DNA of 64,000 nt, from the NCBI RefSeq assembly GCF_000423125.1, contig NZ_AUHJ01000017.1, positions 22,455 through 86,454 of the forward strand, given 5' to 3'. This DNA comes from Haliea salexigens DSM 19537 (GTDB lineage Bacteria; Pseudomonadota; Gammaproteobacteria; Pseudomonadales; Halieaceae). The position numbers and the translations under genes are program-made. The notes below the pieces were generated by a model. It saw only the letters and a program-made list of their open reading frames with translations, was not told where the DNA came from and ran no database searches. This document shows positions 1 to 8,057 of this stretch, piece by piece (position 1 is the first letter of the stretch; the number at the start of each line of letters is the position of its first letter).

Positions 1-479
1 CACTCCTCCTTGATGGTGTTGGACACCGCAGGAATGCTGCCCGTGGTGGCAAAGCGCTGCAGTGCGCTCAGCAGGGTGCGTGGCAACAGGTAGTCCTGCT
101 CTGCGGCGGGCAGGGCTTCCAGCGAGCGGCTGTATTCGCGCGCATCCTCTGGCAGCAGCGTGGTGCCGTCGGGAATATCCAGCAGGGCGCGCTCCAGCAG
201 TGCTTGCTCGCGCAATGTGCTGCGCCCCTTGTAGGCCATGATGGCAAGGGCCCAGAGCAGCAGGATAAAGCAGGCTTCCTGCTCGAAATCGCGTATCACC
301 ACAGCGAGGCTGCGCTCGGGTACGAAGTCTTCACCGGCAGCCTGCATTGCCATTTGCTGCTGCAGCTGCACATCCGCGTTGGGCCTGATCACCCCCACGT
401 ACAGCGCGTGCACAACGATGATGGCGATCAGCAGTGCGAACAGCTGAAAGGTGAATTCCGGGGATAGCTTGATTTTCAT
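1..479 (-). CDS. MotA/TolQ/ExbB-like proton-channel family protein (partial, C-terminus beyond left edge)
   Basis: About 159 codons are visible from an ATG at 479; the 3' end lies outside the window. A hydrophobic helix (about residues 11-30) follows a short N-terminus, then a polar stretch, then a second helix (about 68-84, with EACFILLLWALAIM) and a soluble region. This matches my recollection of the N-terminus of a TolQ/ExbB/MotA-type subfamily from marine gammaproteobacteria; members of this superfamily couple proton flow to work across the envelope. It is the last visible gene of a seven-gene minus-strand operon, 9 nt after the small exported protein. The diagnostic TolQ/ExbB C-terminal helices are not visible, so the family call rests on the N-terminus and on context. 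Confidence 0.65.
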   Translation of the reverse strand, partial: MKIKLSPEFTFQLFALLIAIIVVHALYVGVIRPNADVQLQQQMAMQAAGEDFVPERSLAVVIRDFEQEACFILLLWALAIMAYKGRSTLREQALLERALLDIPDGTTLLPEDAREYSRSLEALPAAEQDYLLPRTLLSALQRFATTGSIPAVSNTIKEE

Positions 480-488
480 TGTGGTGTC

Positions 489-761
489 CTAGATATCCAC
501 GGGGAAAGAAACAGAGAGGTCCTCGGAGATCTGCTCCGAGGCTTCGTAATCGAGTGGCGAACCGGGCCCGGACGCTGAGCGTGTGGCAGCGGTGGCGGCG
601 GGTTCTGCAGGCTCGGGCGCAGCGGCGGCACGCGCTGCGGGCTCTTCGGTGGCGGTTGCTTCCGGGGTCTCCTGTGCCGCTACCGGGCCGACAATGGCAC
701 TGGCTGCCAGCAGCAGGCAGGGCAGCAGGAAGGCACTTGGCATGGTGGGGTTACTCCGCAT
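489..761 (-). CDS. Small exported Ala/Glu/Pro-rich protein
   Basis: A 90-residue protein with an N-terminal signal peptide (a hydrophobic stretch up to about residue 28, ending VGPVAAQ), a low-complexity Ala/Glu/Pro middle and a distinctive C-terminus ending SVSFPVDI. I do not recognise a family. The start at 761 overlaps the end of the PEGA/SUMF1 gene by 11 nt; an alternative ATG at 743 gives a more compact signal peptide. The TolQ-like gene begins 9 nt downstream, so translation is probably coupled. An exported accessory subunit is likely, but that is inference from position only. Confidence 0.7.
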   Translation of the reverse strand: MRSNPTMPSAFLLPCLLLAASAIVGPVAAQETPEATATEEPAARAAAAPEPAEPAATAATRSASGPGSPLDYEASEQISEDLSVSFPVDI

Positions 762-2820
762 AGCGTGCGACCCGGAATCCTACGTCATCGCGCCCGGCTT
801 GCCCATAATCGCGAAATGGCAGGCGCAGTTCGGACATGCGGCTCATGGCCCAGCTGGCGCCGCGAATCACATAGTTGTCTCCCGTTTGCGGGCCCAGCGG
901 ATCCGTCTCTGCCGGTGTGTTGGCGGCCGGGATTTGGTAGACATCGTGCACCCACTCCGCCACGTTGCCGCCGAGGTCGTGCAGGCCGTTATGGTTGGCG
1001 GCAAAGCTGGCGACGGTGGCGCTCACCACCTGGCCGTCGTTGTAGCCACTGATGGTGCGCCCGGTGACGTAGGCCGAACTGCTGTCTGCGTAATTCTCGA
1101 CCACGGCGGTGGGCGGAAAGCCGTCACCCCAGGGGAAGGTGAGGCGTGTTTCTTCCTTGACCCGCGCCACCCAGGCCCATTCGGCCTCAGTGGGCAGGCG
1201 GTAGCCGGTCGCCGCGGGGTTGAAACCGGTCACGATGCCCTGGTTCTGGGTGTAGAAGGCGGGCAGACCCTCGCGCTGGCTGAGCCAGTTGCAGAACTGT
1301 GCGGCCTGTTGCCAGCTGACCTGTGCGACGGGCTGGTGCTCACGGTTCAGGCTATTGCCCTCGATCTGCCCGGAATTGTGGCTGGCAAGAAACTGGCGGA
1401 ACTGGGCGTTGGTCACTTCTGTTGTCTGCAGGTAGAACATGCGTCGCAGGGTAACGGGGCGCAGCACTTCATTGGCGCGGCGGCCGGGCTCACGCCGCGA
1501 GGCACCCAGGGTGAAGCTGTCGGGCCCGTGTTCGCCGGGTATGAACAGGCGCAGTGTTTGCCCCAGCGCCGAGGTCACCTCAGGCTGCACCTGTGCCACC
1601 CTGGCTTCCTGTTCGGTTTGCAGGGCCACCTCGAAACGCTGCTCCAACCCCTGCCGCGGCGTGATGCGCTGCGACACACTGCGGTGACCGGCCAGGCTGA
1701 CTTCCACCCGGTGCTCGACCGTGGGCAGTGACAGCGACTGGTTGCCGCGCCCGATCAGGCGCCCATTCACACGCACCTCCGCCTCGGGTGGGCTCACCCG
1801 CAAATCGATAGCGCCCAACTGCGCCTGCAGGGTGATGGCCTTGCGCCCGGTGGCGCCAGCGGCCAGCTGCACCGTCTCGCTGTGGCGCCGGTAGCCCGGG
1901 CGCGTCAACATGAGCCGCTGCGCTGTGTCGGGTAGCAGGTTGAGAGTCACGGGTGTCTGGCCCTGAAAGTCGCCATCCAGCGTGACGTTGGCACCGCTGG
2001 GTGTGCTGGTGACCTCAAGCACCCCGGCTGCCGGCTGCAGTTGCACGGTGTCCAGGGCGATATTTTCACCGGCTTTCGCCAGCAACGTTTGCTGCCAGGG
2101 TGCATAACCGGGCAGGCGCAACTGCAACTGGCGCTCGCCCTGCAGCAACTCCACCGCGGCGGGTGTCGTGGCGACTGGCTCGCCATCGACAAGAATATCT
2201 GCCCCCGCGGGCTCGCTGCTGACGGTGGCAACGCCCCAGGCGGGTGACAGGCTGAATGTGAAAGTCTCTTGCTGTGCGCGGCCGGCGACGTCCAGGGTGA
2301 CATCCAGAGGCAGGTAGCGCGGGTGGCGCAGTGCCAGCGCGTGCACGCCTGCGGCAAGTGGCAGCGCGCTCAACGGGGCCTCGCCAGCATAGGCGTCATC
2401 AATGGTGACCGCTACGCCGGCAGGCTGTGTGAGGAGGGTCACGATGCCGGGTTCAGGCTGTAGCTCGAAGCTGAAACGCTGGCTGGCCTCGTCACTCACG
2501 GTCAGATCGGTTTTCAGGGTGACGTAGCCCGGCGCGGCGATCTGCAGGGAGTAGATCCCGGGCAGCAGCAGGAGACGACCTCCCAGCGGCAAGTGGAAGC
2601 CGCTCAGGTCGATGTCTGCGGGTGTTGTGGTGTCGGTGCTGATCTCCACCGAACGCGCCAGGAACAGAAATGCCATCACCAATGCAAACAGCAGGATGGC
2701 CAGTGGTAGAAGCCAGCGCCGCCAGCCGCGTCCATGGCCCGCTGCGGGTGGTTGCGCCCGATCGAGTGGCTCGAAACTGCTCGGGGCAATCGGTTGTGTG
2801 GGGTTGCGCTCAGTGCTCAT
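751..2820 (-). CDS. Membrane-anchored PEGA-repeat protein with C-terminal SUMF1 (formylglycine-generating-enzyme-like) domain
   Basis: 689 residues. A cytoplasmic N-terminus (1-35) is followed by one transmembrane helix (about 36-56). About five tandem PEGA-like beta domains span roughly 70-400; repeats show the PAG/PSGA...V-DG...TP...PGY pattern. A SUMF1/EgtB-fold domain covers about 425-687, with TEVTNAQF (467-474), VSWQQAAQFCNW (501-512), YRLPTEAEWAW (540-550), FPWG (562-565), LGGNVAEW (616-623) and IRGASW (652-657). The Cys pair that binds copper in true formylglycine-generating enzymes is absent: the region after RGASW reads AMSRMSEL. A structural or binding role is therefore more likely than sulfatase activation. 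The gene starts directly after the stop of the upstream gene (TGA-ATG abutting). Confidence 0.9.
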   Translation of the reverse strand: MSTERNPTQPIAPSSFEPLDRAQPPAAGHGRGWRRWLLPLAILLFALVMAFLFLARSVEISTDTTTPADIDLSGFHLPLGGRLLLLPGIYSLQIAAPGYVTLKTDLTVSDEASQRFSFELQPEPGIVTLLTQPAGVAVTIDDAYAGEAPLSALPLAAGVHALALRHPRYLPLDVTLDVAGRAQQETFTFSLSPAWGVATVSSEPAGADILVDGEPVATTPAAVELLQGERQLQLRLPGYAPWQQTLLAKAGENIALDTVQLQPAAGVLEVTSTPSGANVTLDGDFQGQTPVTLNLLPDTAQRLMLTRPGYRRHSETVQLAAGATGRKAITLQAQLGAIDLRVSPPEAEVRVNGRLIGRGNQSLSLPTVEHRVEVSLAGHRSVSQRITPRQGLEQRFEVALQTEQEARVAQVQPEVTSALGQTLRLFIPGEHGPDSFTLGASRREPGRRANEVLRPVTLRRMFYLQTTEVTNAQFRQFLASHNSGQIEGNSLNREHQPVAQVSWQQAAQFCNWLSQREGLPAFYTQNQGIVTGFNPAATGYRLPTEAEWAWVARVKEETRLTFPWGDGFPPTAVVENYADSSSAYVTGRTISGYNDGQVVSATVASFAANHNGLHDLGGNVAEWVHDVYQIPAANTPAETDPLGPQTGDNYVIRGASWAMSRMSELRLPFRDYGQAGRDDVGFRVARYAE

Positions 2821-4347
2821 TCAAACCGGGTCCGTGCAGGCGATGAAAATGGGGGCTGGTACCTGGTCGGCGGACACGGTGAAGGTTTCCCTGACATCGC
2901 GATACCCCTCCCGCGTGCCCACCGCGGTGTATTCGCCCGGGCGCAACGTCAGGCGCTGTTCAGAAAACTGGCCCAGTCTGGCGACCCGTTGAACCAGCAC
3001 GGCGGTGAGCTGGTCCGAGCGCAGCGTGACCGTGACCGGTGTATTGGCCCGTTCCAGAAGCTGCGCCAGTTGCCCGATCTGCTGCGCGAGTGTGTCCCCT
3101 GCCGGAGTCACCCCGCGCGCTTCGCTCAGTAACTGCTCCAGACTTCTGGCAACGGCGGGGTCTGCCAGCCGCTCCGGTGCGGCCAGCGCCTCGCGCAGTT
3201 GACTGTCCAGGCGTGCCCGCGGTTGCGCCCGCGCCAGACCCTCCTGCGCAAACACCAGGGTCGCGTCTACCGCAAGCGCCTCTTCATAGCTGGCCACAGC
3301 ATCGCCCCAGGCCTCTTTTGCCTCGTGGTTGCGCGCGGTGCGTTGCAGGGCGCTCAACCGGGCCGCACTTTGTGTGCTGCGCAATTCGGTCACCGCAGCA
3401 TCAATCTCCGGATTGTCGGGCTGCAGTTTGCGTGCGCTGGCAAAGGCACTGGCGGCGGCGTCAAAGTGACCCTCGTCGAGGGCGCTATAGCCTTCGCTCA
3501 TGGCGCGCTGGTAGCGTTGGGCCGCGTGGGCTGCCTGCACGCGCGTGAGGGCGCGTGCGGCTCGCTGACTGGCGGGGTCGAACTGGGTTGCCGTCCGCAG
3601 GGCCGCCTCGGCGCCGGCGAGGTCACCGGCGCTCTCCAGGGCCTGCGCCTGGTCCAGCGCGGCCTGTAGCGGGGCCATGGCCGCGGCACGGTCGCGCAGT
3701 TGCGCCAGGGTGGGGTCGCCGGGTGCGAGCAGCGTCGCCGTGGCCAGCGCCCGCTCCAGCCCCTGTGCATCGCCTTTTTCCAGTGCTGCGGTTGCAGAGT
3801 CCAGGGCGTTTTGCAGCACCGCGGGGATAGTTGCCTCGATGGCCTGCAGTTGTGTGAGGCTGTCGCGGTACGCCTCGGTGGCGGCAACAAACTCGCGCGC
3901 CTGATAGAGCGCATCGCCGCGGCCAGCCGCCGCTTTTGCATTCTCCAGCTCAGCACGCGCCCAGACGGCGGCACCACGCTCCTCCAGCGCAAACTGCAGC
4001 TCCACCAGCTGCGCCAGAACATCCTGCGCCGCCGTGCGCAGGCGCGCCTGTTGCGCGTCTGACCAGGGGCTGGCGGCAGGCTCTGCGGAATCTGCAGCGG
4101 GTATCGCAGGCGCCTGGTCGACCGTGTCGGGCGAACTCTCGGCAGGCGCAGCCGGAGCCCCCGGCTCGCTGCCAAGCTGGGAGGGCAGCCAGAACACCAC
4201 GGCCAGGGCACAGGCCACCAGAAACAGCAGGGCCGGGATCAGCCAGCGCGACTCTCTGCTGGCCTGCACACTGTTTTTCACCTCGCTGGCGACCGGTTGG
4301 GCGACACTGAAGGGTATGGGTTGAACGGGCTCGTTGGGGCTGGTCAT
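2821..4347 (-). CDS. Membrane-anchored alpha-helical (TPR-like) protein with PEGA-like C-terminus
   Basis: 508 residues. A short cytoplasmic N-terminus is followed by one transmembrane helix (about 34-54) and an acidic Ala/Pro linker. A long Ala-rich helical region (about 85-400) has repeated A..L..A...L spacing resembling tetratricopeptide repeats, for example the segments around GDLAGAEAALRTA and GHFDAAASAFASA. The last 75 residues form a beta-rich module with RPGEYTAVGTREGY, like a PEGA unit. The topology mirrors the PEGA/SUMF1 protein encoded immediately downstream, which suggests the two form a periplasmic assembly. No enzyme motif is visible. Confidence 0.85.
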   Translation of the reverse strand: MTSPNEPVQPIPFSVAQPVASEVKNSVQASRESRWLIPALLFLVACALAVVFWLPSQLGSEPGAPAAPAESSPDTVDQAPAIPAADSAEPAASPWSDAQQARLRTAAQDVLAQLVELQFALEERGAAVWARAELENAKAAAGRGDALYQAREFVAATEAYRDSLTQLQAIEATIPAVLQNALDSATAALEKGDAQGLERALATATLLAPGDPTLAQLRDRAAAMAPLQAALDQAQALESAGDLAGAEAALRTATQFDPASQRAARALTRVQAAHAAQRYQRAMSEGYSALDEGHFDAAASAFASARKLQPDNPEIDAAVTELRSTQSAARLSALQRTARNHEAKEAWGDAVASYEEALAVDATLVFAQEGLARAQPRARLDSQLREALAAPERLADPAVARSLEQLLSEARGVTPAGDTLAQQIGQLAQLLERANTPVTVTLRSDQLTAVLVQRVARLGQFSEQRLTLRPGEYTAVGTREGYRDVRETFTVSADQVPAPIFIACTDPV

Positions 4348-4381
4348 GCGGCTATGGGCCTTGTGGCGGCTGGTCCCTGGG

Positions 4382-5575
4382 TCAGGGGTTGTCGACGGTT
4401 GGAAGGGGTTCCAGCAGACCGACTTCGGCCTGGTAGATGTCCGCCAGCAGTTCGCGCCACTGGGCGTACTGTTCTTCGACGTTGCCGCTGAGCATTACAG
4501 TGCGGTCTTCCAGTTCAATGACCTGCGGCGTAATTTCCGCTTCCAGCGACATGCCCAGCTCTTCCAGTGCGGCAACGTGAATCTGGGCCTCGGCGCGTTT
4601 TTCCAGGCCACTCTTGAGCAAATAGCCACCGCCGATGATGGCGACGTTGCCGGCAGCTCTGCTGGAGCGTTCACTGCTGCCCGCCGCATAGATGCCGGCA
4701 AGGATCGCCGCACCGCCGGCGATCAGGTTGCGCCGACTCTCAGCCTGTAATTCCTGCAGCGCAATGGCCTCTTCGTAGCTCATCTTGCGCCACTCCTGGT
4801 AGGGCACCTGCATTTCGCCGCTGAAGTAGCCGTAGTGCTCCTGCAGTGTGTCGACGAACAGCTGGTCGCGCTCGCGGATGCTGCGGATGCGCTCCAGCAT
4901 GGGGTCGTCATCTGCGGGCAGGCGGCTGACCTCCACGACACCCTTGCGGTTCTCCGAGAGATAGCCGTCGAAGGCTTCAGGAGAAAAGCTGCGGGCAAAC
5001 TGCAGTTCGGTAATCAGGCGGATATCCTCGCGCTGGGCCAGGGTCAGGCTTTCCTGCTGCCGCGCCAGATCGTTGGCAATGGTGTGGTAAATGGCCTGAA
5101 ACGGGTCGTAGCTGGTGCGCGTTGTTGGCGCATAGGCATACTTACTGGCGTTCGCCTCGTAGGTCTTGTCCAGCCATTCGGCTCCGCGGGCATCGCGCGC
5201 GACGATGTGCAACTCGAGGGTTTCACCGTCCGAGTGCACAATGCGCCCCCGTACCAGCAAGTCAACAGTCTGGCGATCGGAGGGAATGACGCGCACCGCA
5301 CCCCAGGCACCGCTGTTCTGCATGGCCTCGGCGAGCAGTCGGGGCATAAAGCGCGCCTCCGCCTTGCGCACCTCGGGGTAGATTTGCTGATCCTCTTCAT
5401 ACTCATCGAGGCCGGGGTCGAACACCAGTACGCCAACGTCCAGCAGCGCCGTCTCGGGCGCGACCTCGGTTGGGCGCTCCAGTGGTGGCACCGCGGAGGT
5501 TTTGACGGTCTGGTTGACACAAGCGGTCAGCGTGACCAGCAGCAGCGCAGCAAGCGCAAGCCGGGCGGTGGTCAT
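4382..5575 (-). CDS. Outer-membrane-type lipoprotein of unknown function (CsgG-like character)
   Basis: 397 residues with a lipoprotein signal peptide; the lipobox LTAC gives Cys19 as the lipidated residue. The early mature part (VGVLVFDPG ... RFMPRLLAEAMQNSGAWGAVRV) resembles the opening of CsgG/TolB-N-like folds in assembly lipoproteins. A Gly/Ala-rich hydrophobic stretch (around NLIAGGAAILAGIYAAG and VAIIGGGYLL) could contact a membrane. Residues after Cys19 are not Asp, so outer-membrane sorting is expected. The start overlaps the stop of the upstream lipoprotein gene (ATGA). CsgG relatedness is a resemblance by eye only. Confidence 0.85.
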   Translation of the reverse strand: MTTARLALAALLLVTLTACVNQTVKTSAVPPLERPTEVAPETALLDVGVLVFDPGLDEYEEDQQIYPEVRKAEARFMPRLLAEAMQNSGAWGAVRVIPSDRQTVDLLVRGRIVHSDGETLELHIVARDARGAEWLDKTYEANASKYAYAPTTRTSYDPFQAIYHTIANDLARQQESLTLAQREDIRLITELQFARSFSPEAFDGYLSENRKGVVEVSRLPADDDPMLERIRSIRERDQLFVDTLQEHYGYFSGEMQVPYQEWRKMSYEEAIALQELQAESRRNLIAGGAAILAGIYAAGSSERSSRAAGNVAIIGGGYLLKSGLEKRAEAQIHVAALEELGMSLEAEITPQVIELEDRTVMLSGNVEEQYAQWRELLADIYQAEVGLLEPLPTVDNP

Positions 5576-6669
5576 GGAGTGAGTCCCTTGTATTTGCGGT
5601 ATTCATCCCAGAGCTTTTCGCGTACTGCAGGGTCGGGCTCACGCATGGCCGCTTCGCGCAGCTGTCGGGCGACGACATCGTCGTCGTTGCCGCTGGGTAT
5701 GTCGTCAGGTGCCGGGTAGCGGGCCGTATTGGCGGGGGCCGAGCGCCCGGGCGTGTTGACGCTGCCGCGCCCGCCGCCGGCTCCGGCCACGGTGATATCT
5801 TCGCCGTAGGGCCCCTCGCGGCCACCGGCCGGGGCGCCACCCGCGGACTCTGAGGCGGGTGTGTCGTCACTGCTGGCGCGGCGCGCGCTGCGCTGGCGGG
5901 CCTGTTCTTCAAGAATCATGGTGTCGAAATCGCCCGCACCGGCTTCCAGCCGCGCATCGAGAATTGCCACTTGTTCCGCCGGGGTCAGTGGCCCGGTGCC
6001 GGCACCGGCATTGCCTGGCGAGCTACCTTGGGTGTCACCCGGCCATTGCCCCGACGCTGCACCCGTTTCGCTGCCGGTGCCGGCGCCTTCCCCCGTGCCC
6101 GCATTGCCGCCTTGAGCGGCGGCTTCCATGGCCGCTTCGAGAGCGGCGAGGGTGCCGGGGTCCAGCGTTGGGTTGTCGCGCATGTCGGGCAGGGCGGCAC
6201 CGCCGGTGCTGGCTTCAAATCCCGGTTCACCCGCCGGTTGCCCGCCGCCTGCGGGGTCGCCGGCGCTCGCACTGGCTGTGCCCTGGTCGCCGTCTGTACC
6301 TTGGTCGCTACCGGTAGCGGATGCGGGTGTCGCCTGCGTTACGCCACCGGCCTGCGCAGTGTCCTGGGCTCCGGACGTACCCGTGTCGGGCGTGCCCGCG
6401 CTGCTGCCGGGTGAGCCGCCCGCTGTAGAGGGCATTGATGAGCTGCTGCCGCTGGCGGGTGAGCTCGGGCTACTGCTGGAGGACGATGAGCTGGAAGACG
6501 ATGCGCTCGGGCTGCCGCTGCTCGATGACGCGGAGGGTGTGCTGGGTGATGAGGGCGACTGGGTGGGGTTGCTGGCACTGGGGCAGCCCGCCAGCATCAG
6601 GCACAATGCAGCGCAGCCCGCGCTGCGCAGCAGGGTCGATGCATGTGATGTTTCAGCGTGTACTGTCAT
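5572..6669 (-). CDS. Ser/Gly/Pro-rich low-complexity lipoprotein
   Basis: 365 residues from the ATG at 6669; the reading frame stays open upstream to 7041, but only this start places a lipoprotein signal at the N-terminus. The lipobox LAGC gives Cys29. Residues about 30-85 are a nearly pure Ser/Pro/Ala/Gly tract with a long poly-Ser run, followed by Gly/Ala/Thr/Asp-rich sequence. More ordered segments lie near LTPAEQVAILDARLEAG and at the C-terminus (VARQLREAAMREPDPAVREKLWDEYRKYK). It looks like an outer-membrane-tethered flexible linker with a short helical tail, able to span the periplasm or be surface exposed. It overlaps the upstream gene by 17 nt. Confidence 0.8.
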   Translation of the reverse strand: MTVHAETSHASTLLRSAGCAALCLMLAGCPSASNPTQSPSSPSTPSASSSSGSPSASSSSSSSSSSSPSSPASGSSSSMPSTAGGSPGSSAGTPDTGTSGAQDTAQAGGVTQATPASATGSDQGTDGDQGTASASAGDPAGGGQPAGEPGFEASTGGAALPDMRDNPTLDPGTLAALEAAMEAAAQGGNAGTGEGAGTGSETGAASGQWPGDTQGSSPGNAGAGTGPLTPAEQVAILDARLEAGAGDFDTMILEEQARQRSARRASSDDTPASESAGGAPAGGREGPYGEDITVAGAGGGRGSVNTPGRSAPANTARYPAPDDIPSGNDDDVVARQLREAAMREPDPAVREKLWDEYRKYKGLTP

Positions 6670-7909
6670 AGGCCATAACCAGGTTGTCGGTGGCGACCGG
6701 CGTGCCGGAAGCGAGGTCGAATCGCGGTCGGAACGGGGTGTTGCGCAAGCTGCGCATGAGCCGATTGGCGAGTCCGTTTGCCACACCGGAATCATCCAGT
6801 CGTTGCAGGTCTGAGACCTTGCCGTCGGCCGCGACGTTAAACCCCAGTAGTATATCCCCATCCCCCTCGACAGCGAGAGGCCCATGTACATCAAGGCCGT
6901 CCAGGGCCGGCAGCGGCACAGGCTCGGCAAATAGCTCATTGTACAAGGCTTGGGCAGCGGCATCGTCCGCAAGTTCCGCGAGCACCTTCGCATACTCCGC
7001 CATGGCGCCTTCACTGTCGCCGTGCCACAGCAACCAGTCACCCATGAGGGTCTGCGCGCGCGCCCCTGCCTGGGGGTCGGCGCTGCCGTGTAGCTGTTCG
7101 AGATCGTAAATCGCCTGCAGTACCGCCCGGCCCTTGTTGAAATTGTCCCTCAGGTAGCTGTTGCCCAGCGGGCGCAGGTTGTTGCTGGTGAAGCCATTGC
7201 CCGTGTTGTCCCCGCTATCGGGCCAGCGATACCCGGCAATCAGGTACTGCGCCTGCAGCATGCCGTACAGGGGGGGCAGAAGGTCGCGGGAGGTATCGCC
7301 GCTCTGGTCAAGCACCTCAGTCAGCGCCAGCCGGTAGTACTCCCACATTTGCAGCAGGCGCAAGCCTGGCTCCTCATCCATGTTCAGCAGGAAGGCCTGT
7401 CGCTGCCAGTCGGCTTGCTGTACGTAGGCCCGCACGCGCTGCGCAGAAGAGAGCGGAGCCTTGCTTTGAACGCGGTACAGGTAGCGCTGCCGGTCATCGA
7501 CGGCCCGATAGTCCCCCAGGGCCTGCAGGCTGGCGATTTCGGACTCCAACAGGGGCAGTTGGTCGAGGCTGTAGAGGCCGGTGCTCACCCGGGCCAGGTG
7601 GGTGCCGCGTTTGAATACCGCGGCGGCTTCGGCGTGGCGCCCCTCCGACTGCAGGGCCAGCCCCAGGCTCAGGAGCCGCTCGGGCAGCACCGGGCTGTAG
7701 GCGCCGTACTCGCTTTCGAGGTTGGTGATGGCCTCCTGCAGCGCGCGCCGTTGTGCCCGGGTGTCTATGTCGCGGCTGGCGACTGGCGCTTGAGCCGCAT
7801 CATCTGTCGCGGTGTCGTCGGTGGGCGCCGCGGGTAGTGTGTCAGCGAACCCCTGGTTCGCGCCGAGCGCACCTGCCAACAGGAGCGCCGCAAAATACAG
7901 TCCTTTCAT
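6653..7909 (-). CDS. Exported helical-repeat protein with TonB-like C-terminal domain
   Basis: 418 residues from the ATG at 7909; an in-frame ATG at 7924 would add five. The signal peptide is about residues 1-22 (cleavage near GFADT). The body has TPR-like helical pairs (LGLALQSEGRHAEAAAVFKRG; a later pair around MAEYAKVLAELADD). The last 80 residues resemble a TonB C-terminal fold: GDILLGFNVAADGKVSDLQ followed by LANRLMRSLRNTPFRPRF. TonB-like tails usually contact partner envelope proteins. This is the promoter-proximal gene of the operon ending in the TolQ-like gene, consistent with an energy-transducing envelope complex; that role is inferred. Confidence 0.85.
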   Translation of the reverse strand: MKGLYFAALLLAGALGANQGFADTLPAAPTDDTATDDAAQAPVASRDIDTRAQRRALQEAITNLESEYGAYSPVLPERLLSLGLALQSEGRHAEAAAVFKRGTHLARVSTGLYSLDQLPLLESEIASLQALGDYRAVDDRQRYLYRVQSKAPLSSAQRVRAYVQQADWQRQAFLLNMDEEPGLRLLQMWEYYRLALTEVLDQSGDTSRDLLPPLYGMLQAQYLIAGYRWPDSGDNTGNGFTSNNLRPLGNSYLRDNFNKGRAVLQAIYDLEQLHGSADPQAGARAQTLMGDWLLWHGDSEGAMAEYAKVLAELADDAAAQALYNELFAEPVPLPALDGLDVHGPLAVEGDGDILLGFNVAADGKVSDLQRLDDSGVANGLANRLMRSLRNTPFRPRFDLASGTPVATDNLVMAYDSTR

Positions 7910-7971
7910 GGCATCGATCACCATCGCGAAAGCGCTTGTTCGGGCCCGGTAGGAGCGACCAGCGCCGTTCA

Positions 7972-8001
7972 AGTATATACATTTACGCCAGCCGCACACA
8001 A
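7972..8001 (-). promoter_or_regulatory. Candidate promoter of the TolQ/PEGA/SUMF1 operon
   Basis: On the minus strand a TATACT -10 element (plus coordinates 7972-7977) lies 18 nt downstream of TTGTGT (7996-8001), about 50-60 nt upstream of the first operon gene. The -35 is weak. The 148 bp gap is the only non-coding space upstream of the seven genes, so the operon promoter should be here. Confidence 0.4.
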
Positions 8002-8057
8002 AATACGCGGCTGCGCCTGTTTTGGCGCATTTTCGTCCACCCGATTCCGGAGCCGTC

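Noticed and set aside
5990..6480. Gly/Ser-coding repeats as a DNA tandem array
   Set aside because: The low complexity is at protein level with varied codons; no regular DNA repeat unit was seen.
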